Shown here one piece after another: positions 51,911 through 59,643 of a DNA stretch of 64,000 bases. Below the pieces are notes generated by a model that was given only the letters and a program-made list of their open reading frames with translations, was not told where the DNA came from and made no database searches. The stretch's first letter is position 1. Every line of letters begins with the position of its first letter. Position numbers and translations under genes: made by a program. The DNA comes from Clostridiales bacterium (GTDB lineage Bacteria > Bacillota > Clostridia > Peptostreptococcales > Anaerovoracaceae): the NCBI GenBank assembly GCA_012513435.1, contig JAAZCE010000040.1, positions 211,543 through 275,542 on the forward strand, in the 5' to 3' direction.

Positions 51911-52123
51911 CTATACTACGATTGCCTGTGCCAGCCCATTGTCTATGTTGTATCGTCCATCCTTAATGGATACGACACATCCACCTTTTAAATGGGAAAT
52001 TACTGTAATCGGCTCTCCGCTGTAACATCCCAGTGAGAAAAGAAAGGAGGCCATTTCCTCATCACCTGTTTGGATATCTCTTATAATATAGGTGCTACCC
52101 TTATCTGCATCCTTCAAAGTCAT
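51911..52123 (-). CDS. feoA: Ferrous iron transport protein A
   Basis: This 70-residue SH3-like protein is the FeoA partner of FeoB. It has the usual opening MTLKDADKGSTYIIRDI, a mid GCYSGEPITVI stretch, and the closing DGRYNIDNGLAQAIVV. The ATG at 52123 has GAGGG seven bases upstream; the ATG at 52129 would be too close to it. It heads the feo operon behind a promoter overlapped by a DtxR-like dyad. Confidence 0.92.
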   Translation of the reverse strand: MTLKDADKGSTYIIRDIQTGDEEMASFLFSLGCYSGEPITVISHLKGGCVVSIKDGRYNIDNGLAQAIVV

Positions 52124-52181
52124 AATCATTCCCTCTCATTTTCTGTCTATTATTTGTTGTAACTGCGGTTAGTTTTCATTC

Positions 52182-52205
52182 ACTAACTTAGGTTAGTTAT
52201 AACTT
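52182..52205 (-). promoter_or_regulatory. Candidate iron-repressor (DtxR-family) operator of feoAB
   Basis: ACTAACTTAGGTTAGT (52182-52197) is a near palindrome containing TTAGGTTAG, the half-site core of DtxR/IdeR boxes. It overlaps a second palindrome AGTTATAACT at 52196-52205. Both lie across the likely -10 region of the feo promoter, so iron-loaded repressor would block transcription. Confidence 0.55.
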
Positions 52206-52223
52206 ACTACTTTTTTTATAAAA

Positions 52224-52229
52224 TGTCAA
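52224..52229 (-). promoter_or_regulatory. -35 box of the feo promoter
   Basis: TTGACA on the minus strand is a perfect -35 hexamer. The -10 is less clear (TAAGTT at 17 bases or the adjacent TTATAA) and lies within the operator dyads. Confidence 0.5.
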
Positions 52230-52311
52230 CCTATTTTTGTAAATTTTCTATGTTTTTTTAGGAGCTGCATCCTGTAGCCTGCAGGACACAGCCCTATTAG
52301 CTGTTCTGGCT

Positions 52312-52848
52312 TTAATAATTCTTTGCTTTTATTTTAAAATATCCTCTGTCATGGAAGCACACCGGGCATATTTCAGGGGCTTCTTTGCCGCAATGCTGAT
52401 ATCCGCAGTTCATGCATATCCAGGTAGCATCCTTATCTCTGCTGAAAACCTTGTTTGCCTGAACATTATCCCTAAGGTTTCTGTATCTGTCTTCGTGATG
52501 CTTCTCTACCTCCGCAACGCCGTCCATCTGCTTCGCTATTTCTTCAAAGCCTTCATCCCTTGCTGTCTTCGCCATCTCCGCATACATTTCGCTCCACTCG
52601 TAATGCTCTCCCTCGGCCGCGGTAAGCAGATTCTCCTCTGTGGTTTTTATTCCTGCGAAAAGTTTGTACCACAGCTCAGCGTGTTCCTTCTCGTTAGAAG
52701 CAGTTTCCTCAAATATATGAGCTATCTGCTGATACCCTTCTTCTTTTGCCTTAGATGCAAAAAATGTATAGGTGTTTCTGGCTTGAGATTCTCCGGCATA
52801 TGCGATTAACAAATTATCATACGTTTTGCTATCCTTTAAATTTTTCAT
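52312..52848 (-). CDS. rbr: Rubrerythrin
   Basis: This 178-residue peroxidase protects anaerobes from hydrogen peroxide. The four-helix diiron domain has [29 protein letters not shown] and a later [14 protein letters not shown], giving the ExxH ligands. A C-terminal rubredoxin domain has [10 protein letters not shown] and [11 protein letters not shown]. Its Shine-Dalgarno sequence (AAGGAGG, seven bases before the ATG) lies fully inside a hairpin. It is directly downstream of murA. Confidence 0.95.
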   Translation of the reverse strand: MKNLKDSKTYDNLLIAYAGESQARNTYTFFASKAKEEGYQQIAHIFEETASNEKEHAELWYKLFAGIKTTEENLLTAAEGEHYEWSEMYAEMAKTARDEGFEEIAKQMDGVAEVEKHHEDRYRNLRDNVQANKVFSRDKDATWICMNCGYQHCGKEAPEICPVCFHDRGYFKIKAKNY

Positions 52849-52854
52849 TTAAAA

Positions 52855-52887
52855 ACCTCCTTTTTGCTATTATTAGCAAAAGGAGGT
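52855..52887 (-). promoter_or_regulatory. Hairpin sequestering the rubrerythrin ribosome binding site
   Basis: On the minus strand ACCTCCTTTTGCTA pairs with TAGCAAAAAGGAGGT, a 14-bp stem with one bulged base and an ATAA loop, followed by TTTTTAAATG. The descending arm holds the AAGGAGG site of rbr and the ascending arm is a perfect anti-Shine-Dalgarno. It also has the form of an intrinsic terminator for murA, 30 bases after the murA stop. Confidence 0.75.
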
Positions 52888-52916
52888 CGTTTTATTAATT
52901 TTCCACTTCAACTATA

Positions 52917-54188
52917 TCAGTCTTCCATTCTCATTATATTGGCGCCCAGAGTTCTTAATTTATCGACAAAGTTTTCATAGCCTCTGTCTATATGGTAAAT
53001 CTGCGTTACCTCTGTCGTGCCCTCTGCCACAAGCCCCGTAAGAACAACGGCAGCTCCTGCCCTCAAATCCGTTGCTACTACCTGCGCTCCTTGTAGTGAC
53101 TTGTCTCCCGGTATGATTGCACAACTACCGTCGGTCTTAATATTGGCCCCCATTCTGTTAAACTCGCCTACGTGCATGAATCTGTTTTCAAACACCGTTT
53201 CTATAACTACGCTCGGCCCCTTGGCCACAGTCAGAAGGGCCATAAATGGAGACTGCATATCCGTAGGGAATCCGGGATAAGGCAATGTCTTAACATCGGT
53301 AGAAACTATAGTATTCACATCTCCTCTAACTCTCAAGCCCTCATCAGTCATGGATATCTCGGCACCACATTCACGCAACTTGGCGATTACAGCCTTAAGA
53401 TGGTCAGGCACTATGTTTTTCACTAAAACGTTGCCCCTGGTTATCACGGCTCCTACCATGAAGGTTCCTGCTTCGATTCTGTCAGGTATCACATGATGTG
53501 ATACCCCCTTTAATCTTTCCACCCCTTCGATTTTTATGGTGTCCGTTCCTGCGCCCTTTATCCTTGCGCCCATTTTGTTGAGGAAATTAGCCAAATCTAC
53601 GATTTCCGGCTCTTGTGCGGCATTTTCAAGGACAGTTATGCCCTTGGCCAAAGAAGCCGCCATGATGATGACCTCGGTAGCGCCTACGCTTGGAAAATCA
53701 AGGTATATGGTGCAGCCCTTCAGTTCATCGGCTTTGGCATCCACAATACCTCTAAGAAGTTGATCTTCGTTTATCTCTACGCCTAATGCTTTGAGTCCTT
53801 TAAGGTGAAGCTCCACAGGTCTCTTGCCTATGGCACAGCCACCGGGCAGATGGATAACAGCTCTTCCCGTTCTAAGAAGCAATGTGCCAAGGACGAGAAT
53901 GGACGCTCTCATCATCTTCACAAGGTCAAACGGAGCCTCATAGGAAATATCCCCCTCCGCTGCAATATTGACGCGATTGTTTTTTAAGTCCTTGTTAACG
54001 GTAGCTCCCAGATTTTCCAGAAGCTCGCACATTACATCCACATCCCGCAGAGCAGGTACATCCTTGATAGTACACTCTTCTTCAGTCAAAAGAGTTGCAG
54101 CCATAATAGGAAGCACCGCATTTTTAGAACCGCTTATTTTCACCTCTCCACGGAGTGGAGCGCTTTTTTGAACAAGAAATTTTGCCAA
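52917..54188 (-). CDS. murA: UDP-N-acetylglucosamine 1-carboxyvinyltransferase
   Basis: This 423-residue enzyme makes the first committed step of peptidoglycan synthesis. It has LRGEVKISGSKNAVLPIMAA at the start (Lys and Asn of the active site). The catalytic cysteine is in GRAVIHLPGGCAIGKRPVELH, the site of fosfomycin action. DLRAGAAVVLTGLVAEG is near the C-terminus. The start is a TTG at 54188 with GGAGG six bases upstream; the in-frame codon at 54209 has no such site. The gene has its own upstream region of about 220 bases. Confidence 0.95.
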   Translation of the reverse strand: MAKFLVQKSAPLRGEVKISGSKNAVLPIMAATLLTEEECTIKDVPALRDVDVMCELLENLGATVNKDLKNNRVNIAAEGDISYEAPFDLVKMMRASILVLGTLLLRTGRAVIHLPGGCAIGKRPVELHLKGLKALGVEINEDQLLRGIVDAKADELKGCTIYLDFPSVGATEVIIMAASLAKGITVLENAAQEPEIVDLANFLNKMGARIKGAGTDTIKIEGVERLKGVSHHVIPDRIEAGTFMVGAVITRGNVLVKNIVPDHLKAVIAKLRECGAEISMTDEGLRVRGDVNTIVSTDVKTLPYPGFPTDMQSPFMALLTVAKGPSVVIETVFENRFMHVGEFNRMGANIKTDGSCAIIPGDKSLQGAQVVATDLRAGAAVVLTGLVAEGTTEVTQIYHIDRGYENFVDKLRTLGANIMRMED

Positions 54189-54267
54189 TTTATTCCTCCA
54201 AAGTAACACTTACAATCAAACAATTATACTGCAATTATAATTTGAATTCAAGGCAAACAGACAAATA

Positions 54268-54328
54268 AGGAAGAGACACCTCTGTTTTACACATAAGGGG
54301 AGCAAAACGTATTATGCCGCCTCTTCCT
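54268..54328 (-). other. Long-range inverted repeats between murA and the AbrB-type gene
   Basis: AGGAAGAG at 54268-54275 can pair with CTCTTCCT at 54321-54328, and inside it GTTTT at 54284-54288 can pair with AAAAC at 54304-54308. The result would be a bipartite stem. It lies in the murA leader on the minus strand. No known RNA family is recognised. Confidence 0.3.
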
Positions 54329-54367
54329 CATCATATATTGTTGCCAATCTACGATTTTTCACGCAAA

Positions 54368-54391
54368 AAAAGTGCAGTAAACAGCACTTTT
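54368..54391 (-). terminator. Terminator after the AbrB-type regulator gene
   Basis: AAAAGTGC at 54368-54375 pairs with GCACTTTT at 54384-54391 around an 8-base loop. On the minus strand a run of T follows. It lies 17 bases after the regulator stop. Confidence 0.75.
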
Positions 54392-54407
54392 AAACGCTCT
54401 TTTGTAT

Positions 54408-54650
54408 CTATAATTCCTGCAACTCTTTAATGCACTTGGCACATACGTTCTTGCCTCGCACCTGAGTTATGTTATCAGAGCTGCCGCAAAATACACATGC
54501 AGGCTGATATTTCTTCAGCATAATCATGTCCCCATCCACGTATATCTCCAATGGGTCCTTGATTTCGATTCCCAAGGTTCTCCTCAGCTCTATCGGCAGT
54601 ACCACTCTGCCTAATTCGTCAACCTTTCTCACTATTCCAGTTGCTTTCAT
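54408..54650 (-). CDS. AbrB/SpoVT-family transcriptional regulator
   Basis: This 80-residue protein has the N-terminal SpoVT-AbrB DNA-binding swapped-hairpin fold: MKATGIVRKVDELGRVVLPIELRRTLGI. The C-terminal part carries two CxxC pairs (CVFCGSS and VCAKC) that may bind zinc. AbrB-type regulators of this form control the growth-to-stationary transition and sporulation in Firmicutes. The ATG follows an AAGGAG site. It is monocistronic with its own terminator. Confidence 0.92.
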   Translation of the reverse strand: MKATGIVRKVDELGRVVLPIELRRTLGIEIKDPLEIYVDGDMIMLKKYQPACVFCGSSDNITQVRGKNVCAKCIKELQEL

Positions 54651-54694
54651 GACAAACTCCTTTCAAAACTATATCATCGCCAATCACCCAGCGT

Positions 54695-55030
54695 TTATTT
54701 TTCCTTATTCTTATCATCAGATACAAGATTTTTGACTATAGCCAATGACTTAATAATAGAAACTACTGCTGCAAACACATTCTGCTTTCCTTTCACAGCC
54801 TCCGCCATGGATTCAACGGTTTCGGAAACATTGCCGATTATCCCGTCCACATCCTGACTTCTCTTGGCAGCGATTTCGGATACAACTTCCATATCCTCAA
54901 GTATCTTGTTCGTATGAGTCACTGTAACAAGCAATTTTCTCATTACCTGTATCAGGTAGATAATGAAAACAACCAATGCTATTCCAACGACAATAAGAAC
55001 CAATGCTTTTAGGTCTATTGTAACACTCAT
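54695..55030 (-). CDS. DUF948-like membrane-anchored helical protein
   Basis: This 111-residue protein has one N-terminal membrane helix (residues 8-30) and a helical, charged remainder with VTHTNKILEDMEVVSEIAAKRSQDVDG. This resembles the DUF948 family of general stress-type small proteins, whose function is unknown. It is divergent from spmA, with about 100 bases between starts, and 45 bases upstream of the AbrB-type gene on the same strand. Confidence 0.65.
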   Translation of the reverse strand: MSVTIDLKALVLIVVGIALVVFIIYLIQVMRKLLVTVTHTNKILEDMEVVSEIAAKRSQDVDGIIGNVSETVESMAEAVKGKQNVFAAVVSIIKSLAIVKNLVSDDKNKEK

Positions 55031-55134
55031 AATTAATACCTCCGGTATATTCTATATAAATTATCGCACAAAATGAATATTTCTACAACATATTTTTCCC
55101 TTTACAGAATATTTTTACCATGAGGTGATTAATA

Positions 55135-55716
55135 ATGATGAACTATATATGGGGATTTATGCTCCTGCTTGGGATTTTATTCTCTTTTTTTAACAATAAG
55201 ACTGCTGAATTTACCGATGGACTCATGACAAGCTGTACGGAGGCAGTGGAATTCATAATATCTCTTGCTGGCATCATGGCCGTATGGAGCGGCCTTATGA
55301 AGATAGCCGAAGAGTCAGGGCTCATCGAAAAGGTGTCAAAGGCGACCATGCCTCTCATGTCATACCTCTTCCCCAACGAAAAAAACAACCAGACTATTGC
55401 CATGATGATAATGAGCTTCATGGCCAATATTTTCGGAGCTGGAAACAGTGCGACGGTCTTTTCCTTAAAAGCTATGGAGCTTATGGATGAAGAAAACAAT
55501 CATTCGCCTTATGCCAGCAATGCCATGTGTATGTTTGTGGCTCTCACCATGTCCATGATACAGCTTATACCTATCACAGTAATAAAAATACGAAGCGACT
55601 TAGGTTCTGTATCTCCCGAAAGTATAATAGTCCCGTCTATCCTGGCAGGATTGATATCCATGCTCGTTTCAGTCTGGGTATGCAAGATTTTTGAAAGGAA
55701 GCCAATGCATGAGTAA
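55135..55716 (+). CDS. spmA: Spore maturation protein A
   Basis: This 193-residue membrane protein has a nucleoside-recognition/Gate domain (GNSATVFSLKAMELMDEE). SpmA and SpmB together are needed for normal spore-core dehydration in Bacillus. Four or five membrane segments are visible. The start ATG is preceded by GAGGTG, and a second ATG follows one codon later. The stop overlaps the spmB start region by eight bases. Confidence 0.93.
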   Translation: MMNYIWGFMLLLGILFSFFNNKTAEFTDGLMTSCTEAVEFIISLAGIMAVWSGLMKIAEESGLIEKVSKATMPLMSYLFPNEKNNQTIAMMIMSFMANIFGAGNSATVFSLKAMELMDEENNHSPYASNAMCMFVALTMSMIQLIPITVIKIRSDLGSVSPESIIVPSILAGLISMLVSVWVCKIFERKPMHE

Positions 55717-56236
55717 CATCCTGAGCACATTCTCCATATTGTTCCTACCTCTGATAATTACGATTATTTTACTATACGGAATAATAAAAAAAGTTCCGAT
55801 ATACGACGCCTTTATTGCCGGCGCCAAAGACGGCTTGAAAACATGCGTCGAAATACTTCCATTTATCATCGGTATATTTATTGCAATTGAAGCCTTGACC
55901 TCCTCAGGTGCCATGAATTTCATAGAGCAAGCTTCAAAGCCACTTTTTGACCTTCTGGGCATTCCCGAAGAATTAATTTCCATAATATTTCTCCGTCCTG
56001 TTTCGGGAAGCGGCTCTCTAGTCGTGGTAGAAAAAATCATGGAAATATCTGGTCCCGATTCTCTTATAGGAAGGGCCGCCTCGGTCATGGTAGGTAGCTG
56101 CGAAACCGTATTCTACGTTTTAGCCCTTTATTTCGGAGTTACATCTGTAAAAAAAATGAGACATGCGTTTGCTGCAGGTCTCATAGGATACATCGTCGGA
56201 GTATTGGCTTCGGTGTATATATGCTATGTCATTTAA
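55709..56236 (+). CDS. spmB: Spore maturation protein B
   Basis: This 175-residue membrane protein has the second Gate-type domain of the pair, with FLRPVSGSGSLVVVEKIMEI and ASVMVGSCETVFYVLALYFG. Together with SpmA it likely forms one membrane complex. The ATG at 55709 lies inside the spmA end (ATGAGTAAC) and has AAAGGA nine bases upstream. The gene ends within the last codons of the convergent trmN6 gene, an eight-base tail-to-tail overlap. Confidence 0.93.
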   Translation: MSNILSTFSILFLPLIITIILLYGIIKKVPIYDAFIAGAKDGLKTCVEILPFIIGIFIAIEALTSSGAMNFIEQASKPLFDLLGIPEELISIIFLRPVSGSGSLVVVEKIMEISGPDSLIGRAASVMVGSCETVFYVLALYFGVTSVKKMRHAFAAGLIGYIVGVLASVYICYVI

Positions 56237-56981
56237 CTCTTTCGTATATTGTTTCGATTTCCCGCGTATACCTGCTCTTCCCATCGTATACGTAAAGTTC
56301 ATCCATCAGCTTCAGTTCAACGCCACCTCCTGAGATACAGTGAATCAATGCTATGTTGGGAATCTCTCCCCGGCATGGTGCCACAAGCCTCAAATCCTTC
56401 GGTTCAAGGCCGTATTTCCTGCAATGGTAAAATACATCGACAAGACGCGAGGGCCTGTGTACCAGGAAGAAATGGCCTCTATCCTCCAAAAGCCATGCGG
56501 CGGCTCTCACAAATTCTTCGATGCCTGCTGTCGTTTCGTGCCGCGCTATATACCTGGCTGAATTCTTGTTAGGAATACCACCGCTTCTGGCAACATAAGG
56601 GGGATTGCTGGTCACTACATCGGCACAGCCCTTGTAAAGGGACTCTATCTCATCTATGGCCGCAACATCGCCCTGGACTACAGTTATCCGATGGGATATG
56701 CCGTTTATCTCGCAACTTCTCTGGGCAATATCAACTGAGCTTTCCTGAAACTCCACACCTGTCAGCCTGCTCTGCTTGTTTTCACATTTATGGGACATTA
56801 TAATGGGCACTATACCTGTTCCCGTTCCCAGGTCTACTGCATCCTTGAATTCCGGACAAAATGCACAGGCGAAATCCGCCAGCAATACGGCGTCGATACC
56901 GTAACAAAATTCCTGAGGATTCTGAATAAGCCTAAGCTCTCCAAACCCGATTTCTTCCAACCGCTCACCTTTATTTATCAT
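56229..56981 (-). CDS. tRNA1(Val) (adenine37-N6)-methyltransferase-like protein (YfiC/YabB family)
   Basis: This 250-residue SAM-dependent methyltransferase has motif I AVDLGTGTGIVPI, GVEFQESSVDIAQR and the N6-adenine motif VTSNPPYVARSGG. It resembles TrmN6 and its Bacillus homologue YabB. The YabB family sits next to ricT, holB and tmk in many Firmicutes, as here. The ATG overlaps the ricT stop by one base. The target in Gram-positives is predicted, not shown here. Confidence 0.88.
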   Translation of the reverse strand: MINKGERLEEIGFGELRLIQNPQEFCYGIDAVLLADFACAFCPEFKDAVDLGTGTGIVPIIMSHKCENKQSRLTGVEFQESSVDIAQRSCEINGISHRITVVQGDVAAIDEIESLYKGCADVVTSNPPYVARSGGIPNKNSARYIARHETTAGIEEFVRAAAWLLEDRGHFFLVHRPSRLVDVFYHCRKYGLEPKDLRLVAPCRGEIPNIALIHCISGGGVELKLMDELYVYDGKSRYTREIETIYERVK

Positions 56982-57907
56982 CAGTCCTTCATCAGTTCCT
57001 TTATTTCCTGAAGAACATCTTCTTCTATCTCCCCAAGGTCGTCTTCCCTCTTGTTCTGGTTTTTCTTGCCAAATCTTTTTATTTCAGCCTTTTTATAATT
57101 GTAAAATTCAGTGCTAAGCTTTTCATCTATCCCCTTCTCTTTATCACCGCTTTCCAACACCAGTCTCGTTTTGATGATGTCCTCCAGAATGTTGACATCG
57201 ACAACAAGGGCGGTACCATCAGGAGTCTTTATCCTCTCGCCGGTAGTGGGCATTCCTTTTTTCAAATAGGTATACACATCGTTTTCAAACTTGAGACAGC
57301 ACATAAGCCTGCCGCATATACCTGATATCTTCGTTGGGTTAAGGGATAAGTTCTGAACCTTAGCCATCTTTATGGATACAGGCTCAAAATCAGACAGCCA
57401 TGTATTGCAGCACAGGCCTCTTCCACAGTTACCCACACCGCCCAACATTTTTGCTTCGTCTCTCACGCCTATCTGCCTGAGTTCTATTCTCATTCTGAAT
57501 ACGGACGCCAGATCCTTTACAAGCTCTCTGAAATCTACCCTTCCGTCAGCTGTAAAGTAAAACACCACCTTGCTGTTGTCAAAGGTAAACTCAACGTCTA
57601 TAAGCTTCATCTCAAGATTATGCGCATCTATCTTTTCCTGACAAAGCCTTAAGGCCTCGTTCTTTTTCTTAAGGTTTTCTTCATGCTTTTTGCAGTCCTT
57701 TTCGGTTGCTACCCTTAATATACTTTTTAGGGGAGCAACTATTTCCGACTCCTTTACCCCTGTCTTTCCCATAGTAACCTTGCCGAATTCCAGGCCTCTG
57801 GCAGTCTCGACTATTACGTTATCTCCCGGCTCCACCTCTATATTTCCGGGGCTGAAATAATAAACCTTACCTACTCCTTTAAATTTTACACCAACTACAT
57901 CAGTCAT
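56981..57907 (-). CDS. ricT: PSP1-domain protein RicT (YaaT)
   Basis: This 308-residue protein has a C-terminal PSP1 domain. The cysteines in GGVGNCGRGLCCNTWL and ISGICGRLMCCLKFE are those reported to bind [4Fe-4S] clusters in the Bacillus RicAFT complex. That complex supports sporulation, biofilm formation and mRNA processing with RNase Y. The charged C-terminus (DDLGEIEEDVLQEIKELMKD) is an extension. It lies three bases after holB. Confidence 0.92.
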   Translation of the reverse strand: MTDVVGVKFKGVGKVYYFSPGNIEVEPGDNVIVETARGLEFGKVTMGKTGVKESEIVAPLKSILRVATEKDCKKHEENLKKKNEALRLCQEKIDAHNLEMKLIDVEFTFDNSKVVFYFTADGRVDFRELVKDLASVFRMRIELRQIGVRDEAKMLGGVGNCGRGLCCNTWLSDFEPVSIKMAKVQNLSLNPTKISGICGRLMCCLKFENDVYTYLKKGMPTTGERIKTPDGTALVVDVNILEDIIKTRLVLESGDKEKGIDEKLSTEFYNYKKAEIKRFGKKNQNKREDDLGEIEEDVLQEIKELMKD

Positions 57908-57909
57908 AT

Positions 57910-58722
57910 TTATCCTCCAATTTTTAAAAGTAAATTTTTTACGGCATATGAGGATGAAACGCCCTGTCTTATCTGCTTTCGCGCCTCTTCCACTTCATAT
58001 ATCATATCCATGATATCGTCATCTTTGTACAGTGATATTCCCTTTCTCTCTTGCAATAGCATATCTCTGTAAATCATCTGCATACTGTCCAGCAGTGCAG
58101 CCACTTCCTCTGTATCTTTCAAAATAGGCTCTGCCTCTTTCTTTATCATGTAAAAGGGCTTCTTTTTCAAAGTCATTTCTATTAGCCTTCTGGCTTTTTC
58201 GCCGAGCTTGCCTCCGTCCTGGCTACTCTTGTGATTGAGCCTGTACTTCACACACCGAGATTGTATTGTGGGTGTCAGGTTTTCCATATTCTCTGAAAGC
58301 AAAATTATTACGGATTTTCCGGGAGGCTCTTCAAGAGTTTTCAGCAGCCTATTCTGAGCCCTTCCCGTCATGGCGTCGCTCCCGGAAACAATCACTATAT
58401 TTCTCGACCCAAAGGGCATGGTCTTAAGCCTTGTCTGCATTTCCGTAATCTGAGCATCCTTCAGGGAGCCGGACTCATTCTCTACTAAAATAAGGTCCTC
58501 ATGATTTCCATGGTCAATCTTGTCGCAAATGTTGCATTTGCCGCAGTTCTCTCCGCGGCCTTCGAGGCAAAGTATTCCCTTTACAAAGGTTTTGGCAAAT
58601 GACCTCTTGTCCATGCTGTGATCTCCTTCAAAGATGTATGCATGGGATATTCTGTCTTCCTTTACCACTCTGTTAAGCCTTGCCGCCAGTTTTTCGTTTT
58701 CTGATTGATTCTTAAAGTGCAT
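57910..58722 (-). CDS. holB: DNA polymerase III subunit delta'
   Basis: This 270-residue clamp-loader subunit has the RFC-like AAA+ fold without a working Walker A (EGDHSMDKRSFAKTF). It has a zinc module with CLEGRGENCGKCNIC, then VIVSGSDAMTGRAQNRLLKTLEEPP and SRCVKYRL. It is shorter than typical delta' (about 330), but all core motifs are there. It follows tmk by eight bases, the usual Firmicute order tmk-holB-ricT-yabB. Confidence 0.92.
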   Translation of the reverse strand: MHFKNQSENEKLAARLNRVVKEDRISHAYIFEGDHSMDKRSFAKTFVKGILCLEGRGENCGKCNICDKIDHGNHEDLILVENESGSLKDAQITEMQTRLKTMPFGSRNIVIVSGSDAMTGRAQNRLLKTLEEPPGKSVIILLSENMENLTPTIQSRCVKYRLNHKSSQDGGKLGEKARRLIEMTLKKKPFYMIKKEAEPILKDTEEVAALLDSMQMIYRDMLLQERKGISLYKDDDIMDMIYEVEEARKQIRQGVSSSYAVKNLLLKIGG

Positions 58723-58730
58723 ATCAAAAA

Positions 58731-59357
58731 TTACTCGTTTCTCTTCAGCAGCATTTCAACTCTGTCTATTATAGCCTTGTAGGTATCATCGATGGAATTC
58801 GTTGCATCGATTCCTATTATTCTTTGTGGAAATGCCTTCTCAAGTTTTTCATATCCATCGTAAACTCTTTGGTGAAAATCAATTTCTTCCAGCTCTATCC
58901 TGTCCTTCTGCCTGTATTTCATCCTGGAAGAGGTTATTTCGGGCTTTATCTTCATCCATACCGTAAGGTCTGGCAGGTTTTCTCCGATGACAAATTCATT
59001 GATGATACCGACGCAATCACCTAACTTCCTGCCATAACCCTGATATGCAATACTGGAATCCACAAAGCGGTCGCAGATGACTATCTTTCCCTGAACAAGA
59101 GCCGGTTCAATGACCCGGCTTACATGCTGAGATCGCGATGCGGCGTATAGCATGGCCTCCGTCATGTCTGTCATATCACTGTTTTCGGGGTCAAGAATAA
59201 TATCCCTGATTTTTTCACCTATAGCCGTACCTCCAGGCTCTCTAGTTAAGACCACATGGTAGCCCCGACCCTCAAGATATTGCTTCAATTTTTTGATTTG
59301 AGTAGACTTGCCTGAACCGTCTACTCCTTCAAAAGAAATAAAATATCCTTTTTCCAT
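58731..59357 (-). CDS. tmk: Thymidylate kinase
   Basis: This 208-residue enzyme phosphorylates dTMP. The P-loop is FEGVDGSGKSTQ (residues 8-19), the DRX motif is VICDRFVDSSIAYQGYG, and the LID region is MKYRQKDRIELEE. The length is normal. It starts three bases after the stop of a 53-residue membrane protein gene and heads holB-ricT-trmN6. Confidence 0.96.
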   Translation of the reverse strand: MEKGYFISFEGVDGSGKSTQIKKLKQYLEGRGYHVVLTREPGGTAIGEKIRDIILDPENSDMTDMTEAMLYAASRSQHVSRVIEPALVQGKIVICDRFVDSSIAYQGYGRKLGDCVGIINEFVIGENLPDLTVWMKIKPEITSSRMKYRQKDRIELEEIDFHQRVYDGYEKLEKAFPQRIIGIDATNSIDDTYKAIIDRVEMLLKRNE

Positions 59358-59359
59358 GG

Positions 59360-59521
59360 TTATCTCTTAGTCTTCCTTTTTCTTCTCTGTGTTTCTTTTC
59401 CCTGTGTTCCTTTTTCCCGCGATTCAGCGAATTCTTCAGCGGATTTATACAAAAGGTAAGCTGCGAACAAAACCACGGGTATCAAAAGCAGCAATACGAA
59501 TAGTAACCTTATAAATGTCAT
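59360..59521 (-). CDS. 53-residue single-pass membrane protein
   Basis: This small gene begins MTFIRLLFVLLLLIPVVLFA and ends in a very basic tail (KETQRRKRKTKR). One membrane helix covers residues 4-26; the rest is cytoplasmic and charged. GAGGG lies six bases before the ATG, and the stop is two bases from the tmk start, so it is probably translated and co-transcribed. No family is recognised. The basic tail could contact nucleic acid or phospholipid, which is a guess. Confidence 0.6.
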   Translation of the reverse strand: MTFIRLLFVLLLLIPVVLFAAYLLYKSAEEFAESREKGTQGKETQRRKRKTKR

Positions 59522-59586
59522 AAAACGCCCTCTTGTTCTTGTCTAAAATAATCTGTATCTGTAATTTATTAATTATACCATAAAAC

Positions 59587-59622
59587 AGCTGCACAGCCCA
59601 ACAAAAAAACAACTGTGCAGCT
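59587..59622 (-). terminator. Terminator after the histidine kinase gene
   Basis: AGCTGCACAG at 59587-59596 pairs with CTGTGCAGCT at 59613-59622 around a 16-base loop. On the minus strand GTTTTATGG follows. Confidence 0.7.
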
Positions 59623-59643
59623 TAACTAAAAAACAGAGCAGTC

